Shown here: in pieces, positions 46,741 through 57,454 of the stretch
How the letters are laid out: every line of letters starts with the position of its first letter
How positions within the stretch are numbered: the stretch's first letter is position 1
Origin: Eleusine coracana subsp. coracana
Taxonomy: Eukaryota > Streptophyta > Magnoliopsida > Poales > Poaceae
Length of the DNA stretch: 64,000 nucleotides
Assembly: GCA_032690845.1 (NCBI GenBank)
Contig: CM064417.1
Coordinates: forward strand, 22,794,808 to 22,858,807
Direction: 5' to 3'
Translations under genes and position numbers: made by a program
Notes under the pieces: model-generated
Seen by the model: the letters and a program-made list of their open reading frames with translations, nothing else
What the model was told of the DNA's origin: nothing
The model's database searches: none

Positions 46741-47849
46741 TTGAGGCAATTAAAGAACAATATGTTGCTGATGTTGATTTTAAAGATGTATTGCTGCACT
46801 GTAAAGAAGGTCGTGCTTGGCACAAATTTGTGTTGAATGATGGATTCTTGTTTAGAGCTAACCGCCTATGCATTCCAGTTGGTTCTGTTCGTCTTTTGTT
46901 GTTGCAGGAGGCGCATGGAGGTGGATTGATGGGTCATTTTGGTGCTAAGAAGACAGAGGATATTTTAGCCACACACTTCTTTTGGCCAAGGATGAGGAAA
47001 GATGTTGAGCGTTTTGTTGCTCGCTGCACTACATGTCAAAAAGCTAAGTCTCGATTGAATCCATATGGTTTATACATGCCACTTCCTGTTCCTTCTATTC
47101 CTTGGGCGGATATTTCTATGGACTTTCTTTTAGGACTGCCTAGGACTAAGAGGGGGAGCGATAGCATTTTTGTTGTCGTGGATCGTTTTTCCAAGATGGC
47201 ACACTTTATATCATGTCATAAAACTGATGACGCTAGTTATATTGCTGATCTTTTTTTCAAAGAAATTGTACGTTTGCATGGTATGCCTTCTACTATTGTT
47301 TCAGATCGTGATGCAAAATTCTTGAGTCATTTTTGGCGCACGCTTTGAAATAAGTTGGGTACAAAGTTGTTATTTTCTACAACTTGTCATCCACAAACTG
47401 ATGGACAAACTGAGGTTGTGAACCGCACTTTGAGTACTATGTTGCGAGTTATTTTGAAGAAAAATTTGAAGCAATGGGAAGAATGTTTACCTCATGTTGA
47501 GTTTGCTTATAATCGGGTAACACATTCTACTACCAAGGTAAGTCCATTCAAGGTAGTGTATGGTTTTGATCCCCGTACTCCACTTGATATACTTCCTCTA
47601 CCTATTAATGAGAGAGTTCATTTTGATGCTAAGGCGCGTGCTGAATTTATTTTGCAAATGCATGAGACCACTAGACTTAGCATTGAAAAGATGAATGAAA
47701 ACTATAAAATTGCTGGTAGTAAGGGAAGAAAGGAAGTAAAGCTTGATGTAGGAGATTTAGTGTGGTTACACTTAAGGAAGGATAGATTTCCAGAATTGAG
47801 AAAGTCTAAACTAATGCCTAGAGCTGATGGTCCATTCAAAATAATATAG
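46741..47849 (+). pseudogene. Integrase of full-length CRM-like element
   Basis: HHCC zinc-binding domain: [12 protein letters not shown] and CTTCQKAK. Catalytic core: first Asp in [10 protein letters not shown], second in [13 protein letters not shown], Glu in [16 protein letters not shown] at 47346 (TGG in the relatives' consensus) splits the core between the second and third residues. The C-terminal part ([20 protein letters not shown]) is open to a TAG at 47847. All three catalytic residues are present. Confidence 0.9.
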
Positions 47850-48308
47850 AAGATTAATGATAATGCATACAAACTTGAGTTGCCTCCCGAGTTCGGGGTT
47901 AGTCCTACTTTTAATATTTCAGATTTGAAACCATACTTGGGAGAAGAGGATGAGCTCGAGTCGAGGACGACTCCACTTCAAGAGGGGGAGGATGATGAGG
48001 ACATCACTCCTATGGATACACACAACACTCCTCCAAATCTGGACTTGCAAGGTCCAATGACTAGAGCTCGTGCACGACGACTAAATTTAGAGGTGAGCTC
48101 GTTCCTACGTTCTTCGCTATATGTTACTTTTGAGAATGGTTTGCTACCTAATGATTATTTTATGATTAGAAACCATGGAGAGGACCAGGAGATGATGGGA
48201 GAAGGAGTTGGGAACGTGGAGGACCAGCAAGGTCTTGGAAGCCAAAGTGGAGGCCCAATCAAAACCGACTTCGAGTCTGTTCCGGGGCTCAGGACCAGTC
48301 TGTATTAA
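47850..48308 (+). pseudogene. Integrase C-terminal extension reading into the 3' LTR
   Basis: After the TAG at 47847 the frame stays open through FGVSPTFNISDLKPYLGEED, an acidic segment, across the LTR start at 47993, and on for about 310 nt within the LTR to a TAA at 48306. The LTR-encoded part has a basic GPMTRARARRLN motif and ends TSLY. CRM-clade elements are known to carry a C-terminal targeting (CR) motif partly encoded in the LTR, so this tail is a candidate equivalent. The second subfamily (34099 on) encodes a similar tail. Confidence 0.75.
47980..47992 (+). other. Polypurine tract of full-length CRM-like element
   Basis: AAGAGGGGGAGGA directly before TGATGAGG; it is also coding (E-G-E-D). 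Confidence 0.85.
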
Positions 48309-48915
48309 AACAGTCGCCCAGGACGCATACGGACTCGGATTTGGACGTTCTACATATGCACGGAACGATAAGGAGAAGACCTTTCCAATGCCACCGGCCT
48401 CATGTCAAAATTCATCCGGAGTCATCGGGAATCATCAAAACAAGAGAGAGTCCAGAATCTGTGTCGGTGCTGCGTCGCCTATTTTTGGCCTTTGGGCTTT
48501 GTATCTAGTTGAGCCCAATTAGGGGCGCGTCCAGAGGGTCTTGCACGACCCTAGGGTCTTTATATACAGCCGCCGCCGCACCATTATGGTTCGGGTTTTG
48601 CTTAGATCAATTCTGTTCATAAACAGTTTTGCCGTTCATCGGCTTGTGAGACCCCAACTTCAAGAGTTTAATCATACATCTGCAATTGTGTTGTATTCTT
48701 CGTTGTTCTTGCTTGTGTTCTTGATTCGCAGGCAAGGATTAGCCTTCTCGGCTAGGTCAATTGTCTTTGGACGGTTGATAACCAGAGGAGACGTCGTGGT
48801 GTGATTGTGGGGTTTAGAACGTGCTGTTCTGAAGCCGGATCGATTTGTGTGTCGCCTCCGACCAAATCAACTTACCAAGAACCTTTCGGAAGATCGGGAA
48901 CCTTTGTTCACATCA
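47993..48915 (+). mobile_element. 3' LTR of full-length CRM-like element
   Basis: 923 bp, TGATGAGGACATC to TTCACATCA, followed by the duplication tcttc at 48916-48920. A TATATACAG box is at 48561-48569. Confidence 0.95.
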
Positions 48916-48920
48916 TCTTC

Positions 48921-49058
48921 GCTGCTCTCTTTTGTCTCCGCTGTGTTCCACTACTGTTGTTGATCACTCCTGGGGTTGGCACATCACAAGTTGGTGTGTG
49001 TGGCCTTTGTTGATCGATTTAGAGGTTGGCTTGGGCTGTAATTCGAATATAGGCCAAG
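48921..49058 (+). mobile_element. 5' LTR of Sirevirus A copy 2, continued and truncated
   Basis: Continues the interrupted LTR (compare 52311-52450) up to GGCCAAGTTC, then is joined to RT sequence. The LTR end, PBS, gag, protease, integrase and most of RT are deleted at this junction. Confidence 0.8.
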
Positions 49059-49993
49059 TTCGTTAGAGGTTACTCTCATGCTCTTGTCCAGATTTCAGGA
49101 AGCTATGGAAAGTGAATTTCAGATGTCGATGATGGGCGTGCTCACCTTCTTTCTTAGACTTCAAGTCATGCAGTGCAAGCAAGGCACCTTCATACATCAA
49201 GCCAAGTACACGAAGGATCTCCTGAAGAAGTTCGACATGGTCAATGTGAAGCCATGTCAACACCAATGTCCACAACAATGGCACTTGACCCAGACAAAGA
49301 CTGTGAAGCGGTGGACCAAAGCGAGTATAGGAGCATGATTGGCTCCCTCTTGTACTTGACGGCAACAAGACCCGCCATACACTTTGCAGTGTGTCTTTGT
49401 GCTCACTTTCAGGCTTCTCGAGGGTGACTCACCGCAAGGCTATCAAGCGCATCGTCAGGTATCTCAAATACACCCTTGAGTTCGGTCTTTGGTACTCTGC
49501 ATCTTCATCTCTTGATCTCATTGGGTATTCGGATGTCGACTTTGCTGGGTGTAGAATTGATAGGAAGAGCACTTCTGGTACTTGCCGTTTCTTAGGTACT
49601 TATTTGATGTGTTGGTCTTCTCGTACGCAGTCGAGTGTAGCCCAATCCACCACAGAGACTGAGTATGTTGCTGCTGCTAGCTGCTGCTCACAAATCCTAT
49701 GGATAGTATCCACCATGAGAGACTATGGGTTAACCTTTAAGGGTGTTCCATTCATGTGTGATAACTCTAGTGTCATATGCTTAGCCAAGAACCCAGTCCT
49801 ACATGGTAAGGTCAAACACATTAATATCCGACTCCACTTCTTGAGAGACAATGTTGAGAAGGGAGATGTTGAGCCCAAATACATTTCCACTAAACACCAA
49901 TTGGCTGATATCCTTACCAAGCCCCTAGAGGCTTCACGATTCGCTTTTCTTCGGGGGGAGCTTGGTGTGAGCCATCCTTATGACATCATTTGA
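49059..49993 (+). pseudogene. RT C-terminus and RNase H of Sirevirus A copy 2
   Basis: RT end: EFQMSMMGVLTFFLRLQV, KYTKDLLKKFDMVN, then after a frameshift near 49250 SLLYLTATRPAIHFAVCLCA. A second shift near 49420 leads to RNase H: DVDFAGCRIDRKSTSGTC, TETEYVAAASCCSQILW, MCDNSSVICLAKNP and ADILTKPLEASRF. All RNase H acidic residues remain, unlike copy 1, and the domain is open from 49391 to 49993. Without the rest of pol it is an inert fragment. Confidence 0.9.
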
Positions 49994-50826
49994 GGGGGAG
50001 TTGGTGTTCTCTTGTATATATGTATCTTATCTTTTTGCATTGCATCTCATATGTAATATATGCATTGGTAGATGAGCTTTGATTCTTATGCTTCCTTGCA
50101 TTTCTCTTTGCTATGACTAAGCTTGAGCTAAGTGGTGTAGATGTGATAGTAATTTCTCATGCTTAGATTTTCTAGATGGCTTGTTATAGACTCTTTTGAG
50201 CAACTTGCTAATCTAAAAGGTAAACTTAGCTTCTTGTGAACCTTATGAACTAATCTTGCTAAGACTAGCTCACCATGTGTCTAATTGCTTTTATCCCTAT
50301 CAAGACTTGTGTTGAGTCTAGTCTAGAGGATATCTTGGCTTTGACACCTTGTATTTGCGTAATGTGGCTTTGCAAATGTTTAGCTCATGATGGAACATTG
50401 TGGGAACGTTTGTTCCTTTTGTCGCAATGGCATGCTCATCCATATGCTTTTAAATTGCAAAATAAGTTGACTATGCTTTGAAGCCTCGGGGTGTTTGCCG
50501 TACCCAGTCATGCGACCCTTCGCATGGATTAGAACTAACATAAAAATGCTAAATCCAAGCACTATACTTCGAAGCCTCGGGGTGTTTGTCATACCCAGTC
50601 GTGCGACCCTGCGCATGGATTAGAAGGTACATGAGGATCACATAAGAATAATGCTTTTCTCTTTTCTTATGAGTCTCTGTTGCATATGTGAGCGTTTGTA
50701 GAGCTTATTTTCTACAAATGCTTGTTGCCTTGGTTGAGATTAAGACTGGCTAGTTTCTTTTGATTAACTTGATGCTTGTTTTGCCTTGGATGGGAGTACT
50801 TATACATGTGGTGGCAGCTTTTCTCA
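49994..50826 (+). other. 3' UTR of Sirevirus A copy 2
   Basis: Non-coding, matches the reverse complement of 16840-17669. Directly after the RNase H stop is GAGGGGGAGTTGG, a polypurine-like run. A 55-bp segment is present twice at a 91-bp spacing (50480-50534 and 50571-50625). The true PPT and the first part of the LTR are missing at the 50826 junction. Confidence 0.7.
50480..50625 (+). repeat. 91-bp period tandem repeat, two units
   Basis: GAAGCCTCGGGGTGTTTG starts each unit; the two 55-bp cores differ at about four positions. Copy 1 has a single unit (minus strand, near 17090-17150). Confidence 0.85.
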
Positions 50827-52512
50827 TGATGAGTTGGTGAGGATGTTGGAGAGTTTGCAGGAGATGGGTAATGTGTTTGCTTGTCTCATGATGTGTAGGT
50901 CACTGGAGTGAACTTGGCGGTCAACGGCGAGAGGATCGGGCACAAGTAGGAGAATTGGGGCTGGACGATCGGGAGGTCGGGTGAAGTCAAGGGTGATCCA
51001 TACCGTACACGTGGAGAGGCAAGAAGCACGGAGGGTTTCGCGGTTGAGCCTCAAAACCGTGGGTGGTGATCAAGACGATGGGGTTGACCAAGTCAAAGGT
51101 GATCGAGCGTTGGTGCAAGTAGAGGCTTCCAATGCACCGGAGGCGAGAGAGACTTGCCGCCGAGGAGGATCACGGGACGAGGTGACACATGTCAAGATCA
51201 AGAAGTCACACTTTGAGAAGCGTGCAAGGTGGTTTCCCGGTTTGGGCCTCAAAACCGGTGGCGGCGATTGGAGGTGCACGTGGCACCTTCGTTCAGCTTG
51301 CGTCGAGGCGAAGCAAAGTTGTGAAGGGCTCGATGGCGTTCGGGCGAAGGAAAATGAGTTGGACGGTTTTGCCCCACGTGATAGGTGGCAATGTAATATA
51401 GGTCAAGGGTAGAAGAGTCTTGGACTCTAGGCCTATATAAGGAGAGGCGTGGCTGGTGGGTGCGGTGTCTCTTCCCATTAGCCTTGTTAAGAATTCATTC
51501 AAAGTGCTAGGAGAGGTCTTCAGGTAATAGAGGAGAGAAGAGGGTGTGTGAGAGACATCTCTTTCTCTTCCAAATAGTGGGAGGAAGAGGGTGGCTTCCA
51601 AGCCTTGTATCCATGGATCTTGTAAGCATGTTTCTATGATATGAAAATTATTTTTGTGCTCAAGATCTTCCTCTCTCCCTAAATCCCGAATTTCTTTTTT
51701 TCTCTATTTTCGGAGCTATTTTCGTGGGAATTTTTTATCTCATTTTTGAGTGAATTTTTGGGGCGGATTTCTTGGGGATCTTAGTGCTATGATGAGCTAG
51801 AACAATCCTACATAGGTCCTTGACCGAATCAAGAGCTCTAGCACCTTCAATTTGAAGGATTTCTCAAGTTTCCCCTTTTTGGTGTTCTTGACACAAGATC
51901 TGAAATTCGTGGTGATTTCTTGAGCCAATTGAGTAGATCTTTTTGGAGGAAGGTCACAATGACCTTAGGATTCCCTGGTCCAAATATTGCACATTTTGGA
52001 GATCATTTGCTTTAGTTTTGGAGAGATCTATGGGAAAATCGTGACAGTTTTCTATTCTGTCGGGGATCGATTGGCACTGCTGATGACCAGGACCGGCACT
52101 GCCGGTGGGTCTGAGCTTGGATCAGGACTGCCGATGCCATGACCGCACTGCTGGTGGCTTGAGCCTGAACCCCACACTGGCACTACCGATAGCCACCACC
52201 GGCACTGACGATGGTCCCAAGTGGCACTGCCGATAGCTGTGATCGGCATTGCTGATGGTAGTCGAGTCAGGTCTGTCTTGTGTGTGTTTCTTTAACTGGG
52301 TCAAGTCTTTGCTGCTCTCTTTTGTTTTCGCTGTGTTCCACAGCTGTTGTTGATCACTCCTAGGGTTGGCACATCATAAGTTGGTGTGTGTGGCCTTGGT
52401 GATCAGTTTAGAGGTTAGCTTGAGTTGTAATTGGGATATAGGCCAAGTTCTTATAAAGAACTTTAATTGGCTCCCATTCACCCCCCCCTCTACTCGCCTT
52501 CTCGGTCCTTCA
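50827..52512 (+). mobile_element. 3' LTR of Sirevirus A copy 2, lacking its start
   Basis: Matches the family LTR from about 150 bp inside to the end CCTTCA at 52512; followed by gttaa. TATATAAGG at 51434-51442 is the TATA candidate. The palindrome cluster is at 52070-52260 with about eight units, several altered by C/T or A/G changes. Confidence 0.85.
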
Positions 52513-52563
52513 GTTAATTTTTAAGTTGCCTATTAACCCCCCTCCCCCTCTAGGCAACTTTCT
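52513..52563 (+). mobile_element. 5' LTR of Sirevirus B, terminal part
   Basis: CCCCCCTCCCCCTCTAGGCA followed by ACTTTCT, then two bases and the PBS. The final CA has become CT. Together with 39923-40490 this is what remains of the LTR around the inserted copy 2 of family A. Confidence 0.65.
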
Positions 52564-52565
52564 AT

Positions 52566-52577
52566 TGGTATCAAAGC
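52566..52577 (+). other. Primer binding site of Sirevirus B
   Basis: TGGTATCAAAGC, one change from the initiator-Met complement TGGTATCAGAGC. Confidence 0.8.
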
Positions 52578-52617
52578 GAGGATCTTCTACAAGGTTTAAA
52601 AGCTTGAAGATTAAAAG

Positions 52618-53181
52618 ATGTCAAAGCTGGGGGATGAAGGAAAAACCAGAGAAGTCAGATCGGTAAGTGGAAGAGGCCATGGTCTACACACGTCCATGTT
52701 GTTCAACTATGCCGATGTGGCAAACATACAAGGAAACAACAGTGGAAGATTGCCATACTTTGAAGGCAAGGACTTTAGTTGGTACAAGCATCAGATGAAG
52801 ATGTACCTCATGTCTATTGGTCCCCTAGTTTGGGAAGTCACCGAGAAGGGATTTGTGTTGGGAGACAAGGAGAACCCAACAATCGCAGATCAACTCAACA
52901 TACATCGCAATGCTCAAGCCGTGTCAGCAATCCCCTCATCCTTGAGCCCCAAGTAGTACTCAAGAGTATTTGGATTGGAGAATGCCCGGAGAATTTGGAA
53001 GAAGCTTATATGTGCCCATGAGGGAGTTGATGTAGTGAAGAAGTCAAGACTTCAAGTTCTCAAGAATCAATTCAACTTCTTTGTAATGCAAGATGGCGAA
53101 GAGCCTCAACGAACACATGATAGGCCCATGGATATTGTTAATGAAAGAAGATCATATGGAGATGACATCAAGGATGAAGAT
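52618..53181 (+). pseudogene. Gag N-terminal part of Sirevirus B
   Basis: Starts at 52618 (MSKLGDEG), 40 nt after the PBS. The block GRLPYFEGKDFSWYKHQMKMYLMSI is the standard start of copia gag (residues about 43-67). After a stop at 52954 the frame changes: ARRIWKKLICAHEGVDVVKKSRLQ continues the gag core. The coding sequence is interrupted at 53182 by a solo LTR and continues in phase at 54835. Confidence 0.85.
53177..53181. repeat. Target-site duplication aagat, left copy
   Basis: aagat recurs at 54830-54834 exactly after the LTR end CCAACA. Confidence 0.95.
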
Positions 53182-54829
53182 TGTTGATACTCATAAATTC
53201 CCTTTTTTGACTACCAATTTAACATGAAAAGGTGGATCTTAACTAATAATGTAATGAAAAAAATCTATGTACTCATGAGTTCCACAAGTTTTGGTGAAAT
53301 ATGTCGTTGTAGGTGCTATAGGGTTAAAATATGCAAAAACATGTGAAAATACACCGTTGGCCGATCACGGCTGTGAAACAGCCAACAGGGTTGTTAACAG
53401 CCAGAATCAACACCCTGTCAGGTCATCACCAAGTAAAATTGTCAATCGACCGGATCATAAGCTATCATCACCCGGCAGGGTGAATCAAGTGTTCAATCAA
53501 TTCCCAATCGTACGACAACACGACCTAGGACCACTGGCCGATTTAAAACTTCACCCCGTCACCCAGTCGACATGCAAACACGATCGCCATAAAGTTGTTT
53601 CCTAATTCCGGTCCAAAAGATTTTCAAAGAGACAAAGGAAGGAGGTTGACACATGGCCTAACCAGGAGAAGGGAAGGACAACTAGGCCACAAGGCCAAAG
53701 GGCTGCCGCCCAAAAATGGGCTACCGCTCGGAAGGCCCTGCCGTCCAGCGGGCCTTGCCACCCGACGGACCTTGTTGCCCGGCAGGCCTGCCACCCGGCC
53801 TACCGGGCCACTTGTCCTATCAAGCTTACCGCCCGGCCTGCCACGCCTATCGACATAAAACCAAAGCAAAAAGGCCAACCGACCCTTGAAACCGACCTTA
53901 GAACATCATCACGGCCGTCCAGAATGAGTCGGTTGGAAAACCGACCAAATCGGGTGGTCGCCTGGCCCTCCTGGCCGCCCGCCCGACCCTGCTGCCCGGC
54001 GCACCCGGCCACCCGGCCAATGAATTTTTAACATTTTCGGCCACTGAATTTCCACCGGCCTACAAGTACTCCCCCTCCATCATTTGGGTATAAATACCAC
54101 AGTTTGGCCACCGGTTTAGACAACAATTGAAGAGGAGAACAATAAGCGCCACGCTGCAGAAATGTATTTGAATAGGGAGTGAGAGTGACTGGTAGAAGTC
54201 CGGGTGGGAGCCGGTGATGTCGGCTCCTTCTCTACCTTATGCCTCGGGGATGATTCTCCACCAAGAGTAGTGTCCCCGTCGTTCGGCCGGGTACCATGTA
54301 CACATTCTTTTGTTATTTAATCATTGAAGCTTTCTTTATTTATATCTTGTATATGGGTTCTTAGTCCATGTTAGATAAAGTTGTTTACTTTATTTGACTA
54401 TGGTTACTCTGCCTTTAGTTAACAAGGTTAGAGTAGTAATTGTAAGTGTATACGTGGTGTATAGACTTAGAATTATCTAAGTTTGCTCCAAACCCCACGG
54501 GTTGTGTGGTCGGTAGTTAGGTGGTGACAGCATTGAGCTATCCTCTTTATTCCACCATGTTCAGGTTGGGCTCGTAGGCGTTGATGGTAGTTTTACCTGA
54601 GGTCTCTTCTCATCCCTTTCCGTACCTCAGACGACTATGCCCTGAAGTAAACAAGAGTAAATATATTGGAGTCTGATGATTATTTGGATATAAGTTGTCA
54701 CATGAAGCCAAGGCCGGAGGACCCTTCTCGTTCCCCGTGGATTTGATACCTTGGAATACTCCCAGGTGAAGGCTACATCGGCATCCGTACGCTTGAGGAT
54801 TTCTCTGTTAGGCATAAGGATCACCAACA
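53182..54829 (+). mobile_element. Athila-related solo LTR
   Basis: 1648 bp, TGTTGATACTC to CACCAACA, with perfect aagat flanks. The second half has the GGTGGTGACAGC block and the CTTGGAATACTCCCAGGTGAAGGC end region shared with the LTRs at 26305-29696 and 32963-35568, so it is Athila-like of another subfamily. A GC-rich, loosely repetitive section lies at 53690-54015, and TATAAATA at about 54090-54097 is the TATA candidate. Confidence 0.85.
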
Positions 54830-54834
54830 AAGAT

Positions 54835-55085
54835 GTCAACTACAAGCTGCTCATGGCACTAAGCATATGAACCCTACACTATGCACCATCGTAGAAGAAC
54901 AGGATGGCTTTTAGAGCTTTTCAGCGAAAGAAGTCATTGGAAGAGTAAATGCACACAAGAGCCGAGATGATGAAGGCAAAAGAGTAAATGTGCTAATTGG
55001 CAATAAAGATCCAAGCAAGAAATATGTTGAACTCAAAGCCAAGAAGACTGAAGAGAGTAGTGATGATGAAGATGATAACAATAGG
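54835..55085 (+). pseudogene. Gag middle part of Sirevirus B
   Basis: VNYKLLMALS after the duplication, then from about 54930 the frame KEVIGRVNAHKSRDDEGKR and YVELKAKKTEESSDDEDD. It is cut at 55086 by the minus-strand CRM-like element and resumes near 59158. Confidence 0.8.
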
Positions 55086-55985
55086 TGATGTAAACAAGGG
55101 TTCCTGATCTTCCGATAGGTTTTGATAATCTTGATTAAGGCGGAGGCGATACACAAATCAATCCGGCTTCTGAACGACACGTTCTGAACCACGTAATTGC
55201 AGCACAACATCTCCTCTGGTTATCAACTGTTCAAGAACGATTGACCTCACTGAGAAGGCTTGTTCTTACCTACAAATCAAGAACACAAGCAGGAACAAAG
55301 AAGAATGGAACCAAATTTGCAAGTATACGACGAATCTCACAAGTTGGGATCTCACAAACCGATCAAACGGCAAAACTATTATCAACAGAATAATCTATGC
55401 AAAACCCAAACCCTAATGAAGAGGCGGCGGCTGTATATAAGGACCCTAGGGTCGTGCAAGGCCCCCTGGACGCAGCCCTAAGTGGGCTCAACTCGATACA
55501 TGGTCCAAAGACCAATTACGGTGTCACAGCAACAGGACAGATTCTAGAAGTTGATTTGTTTCGATGATTGCCGACGGCTCGGGATGAGTTTTGACATGGG
55601 ACCGGTTGGGTTGGAAATATCAATTTGTTATCTTTCCAGGCATATATGAAACGTCCAAATCCGAGTCCGTATGCGTCCTGGGCGTCCGTTTTAGTGCCGA
55701 CTGGTCCTGGGCCCCAAAACAGACTCGAAGTCGGTTTTGATTGGGCCTCCACCATGGCTTGCACGTCCTTGCTGGCCCATCACACCTCCAATCACCTCCC
55801 TAGCTATCTCATAATCATCTCCATGGTTCCTAACAATAATTAATTCATTTGATAGCTATATGTTCTCAAAATCATATAAAGGAATCATTAGGAACAAGCT
55901 CACCCGTAAATTCAGTTGTCGCGCATGAACTTATATTTTGGTTGGCGGAGTGCTGGGTGTATCCATAAGGGTGATGTCCTCATCA
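55086..55985 (-). mobile_element. 3' LTR of minus-strand CRM-like element
   Basis: 900 bp, TGATGAGGACATC (55985) to TTTACATCA (55086). Belongs with the solo LTR at 34099-35488. Preceded by CAAAAGCGGGAGAA as polypurine tract. Confidence 0.9.
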
Positions 55986-56320
55986 TTCTCCCGCTTTTGA
56001 ATTAGAGTCGTCCTCGACTCGAGCTCATCTCTTTCTCTCATGTATGGTCTCATATCTGAAATATTAATTATGGAACTATTCCCAAACTTGGGATGCAACT
56101 CATATTTATATGCATTATGAAATTTATCATCACAATGAGAACCTACAGTAGAAGGCATTTTATGCAAATTAATAATCTCTTTGAAAACTTGGTCAGCAAT
56201 ATGAGCATCATTCTCACTCTTCTCACAAGGTAGACAATGTGTGATCTTAGAAATACTAGAAAAAGATGACATGACATGGTAGTTGATATTAAAGTTTTCT
56301 AGTTGGTCATTTAGTTGCAA
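55986..56320 (-). pseudogene. Integrase C-terminal fragment, minus-strand CRM-like element
   Basis: SSIINISDMRPYMRERDELE matches the NISDLKPYLGEEDELE stretch of the full-length element and is followed by the frame crossing into the LTR (DEDITLMDTPSTPP). Upstream (about 56150-56250) NDAHIADQVFKEIINLHKMP corresponds to part of the integrase core near 47230-47290. The sequence between these two integrase pieces is deleted. Confidence 0.8.
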
Positions 56321-56408
56321 ATCAAGAGAATGTTGCCAATAGTTGCCAATAGCATAAAAATGTTTCTTATCAATAAAGGCAACTCAGTTTGAGAAAACAT
56401 TTGCTTCT

Positions 56409-57454
56409 CTATTGTATTTTGATCACAAAGAACATCAAATTCAATATAACCAAAATATTTAGAGAAGACAATAATTTCTGCTCATCCTTTTCACATATAA
56501 TTAGAATCAAATGTCTCATTTCAGCACTAGTAGGTGAATCATAAATAAAAACATCAAGCTTATTCATTTGTTGTGGCAAAGATATAAGTGAAGCAGTGGC
56601 ACACAACTCCTTTTTATCACAAGGATTAGTAGATAAATCAACTTGTGGCAAAGGCAAATCAAGACAAGGTTCCAATACAGCAAGATTGTTAGAACAATTC
56701 ATCACATCAAGAAAGCTCTTACATGAAGCAACAACATGTTCTTCATCTTTCTCACTATCCTCTTTTTTGTGTAGAACCTGAAATGTATTAGTTGCAACAA
56801 GAGACAAGGAAATATGTTCATCATCTAATTCAGATTTTGATGTAAGTGTTGCAACATTTGAAACAGTCCATTCTTTCCTAAACGGTTCATTCTTTCTCCT
56901 TTCAAGCCTTTGTTGATCCTCTTCTAAAATTTCAGTAGCGGTCATAGGTTTAAGAGTAACTTTTCTATCATTGTATTTAAATGAGTAGCTATTAATAATG
57001 CTATTGTGCGAAGCATTATTTGTAATAATCCAAGATTTACTCAATAACAAATGACATGCTTGCATAGGTACTATATCAAATTCTGCACTATCCTCATAAG
57101 AACCAATAAAAAATTCAATGCGTGCAATTTTATCTACCTTTATCTTACCAAAAGAATTTTCCCATTGGATGTAGTATGGCATGGGTGTGGCTGTGTTGTC
57201 AATCCAAGCTTCTCTACTAATTCTAAACTTGCGATGCTACGGCTACTCTCTCCATCAATGATAACACGACAACGTCGATCCTTGACAACAAAGTGAGTCT
57301 GGAATAAATTGTTCAATTGATTTTGCTCTACCTTCTCCATTTGAGGATTGAGCACTCGTTGTACTACATCACTCATGTTGTTCTCATTAGACGACGTTGA
57401 ATCATCACCATGAGTGGTGTAACCTGTCATTGTTAGTAGCAAACAAGAAAACAC
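56409..57454 (-). pseudogene. Protease region, minus-strand CRM-like element
   Basis: Minus strand, two overlapping frames. The first (57454-57140) has NNLFQTHFVVKDRRCRVIID and the active-site area DGESSRSIASLELVEKLGL, where the full-length element has DGGSCNNL. The second (57182-56409) gives ARIEFFIGSYEDSAEFDIVP and MQACHLLL, the protease C-terminus, then a divergent Lys/Glu-rich linker. It joins directly to integrase sequence, so RT and RNase H are deleted. Confidence 0.8.

Larger units (their letters stand above)
41169..48915 (+). mobile_element. CRM-like gypsy element, full length
   Basis: 7747 bp with two LTRs (41169-42090 and 47993-48915), PBS, leader, gag, protease, RT, RNase H, integrase, and PPT, in that order, flanked by perfect tcttc duplications. 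The LTRs differ at roughly 30 positions by eye (about 3%). Assignment to the CRM clade rests on the TGATGA...CATCA termini and on the polyprotein running into the 3' LTR without a chromodomain of the usual type. Eight stops disable it. Confidence 0.85.

Noticed and set aside
53595..54012. Open frames in the GC-rich part of the solo LTR
   Set aside because: Low-complexity Gly/Pro/Arg translations of degenerate GC repeats inside an LTR.
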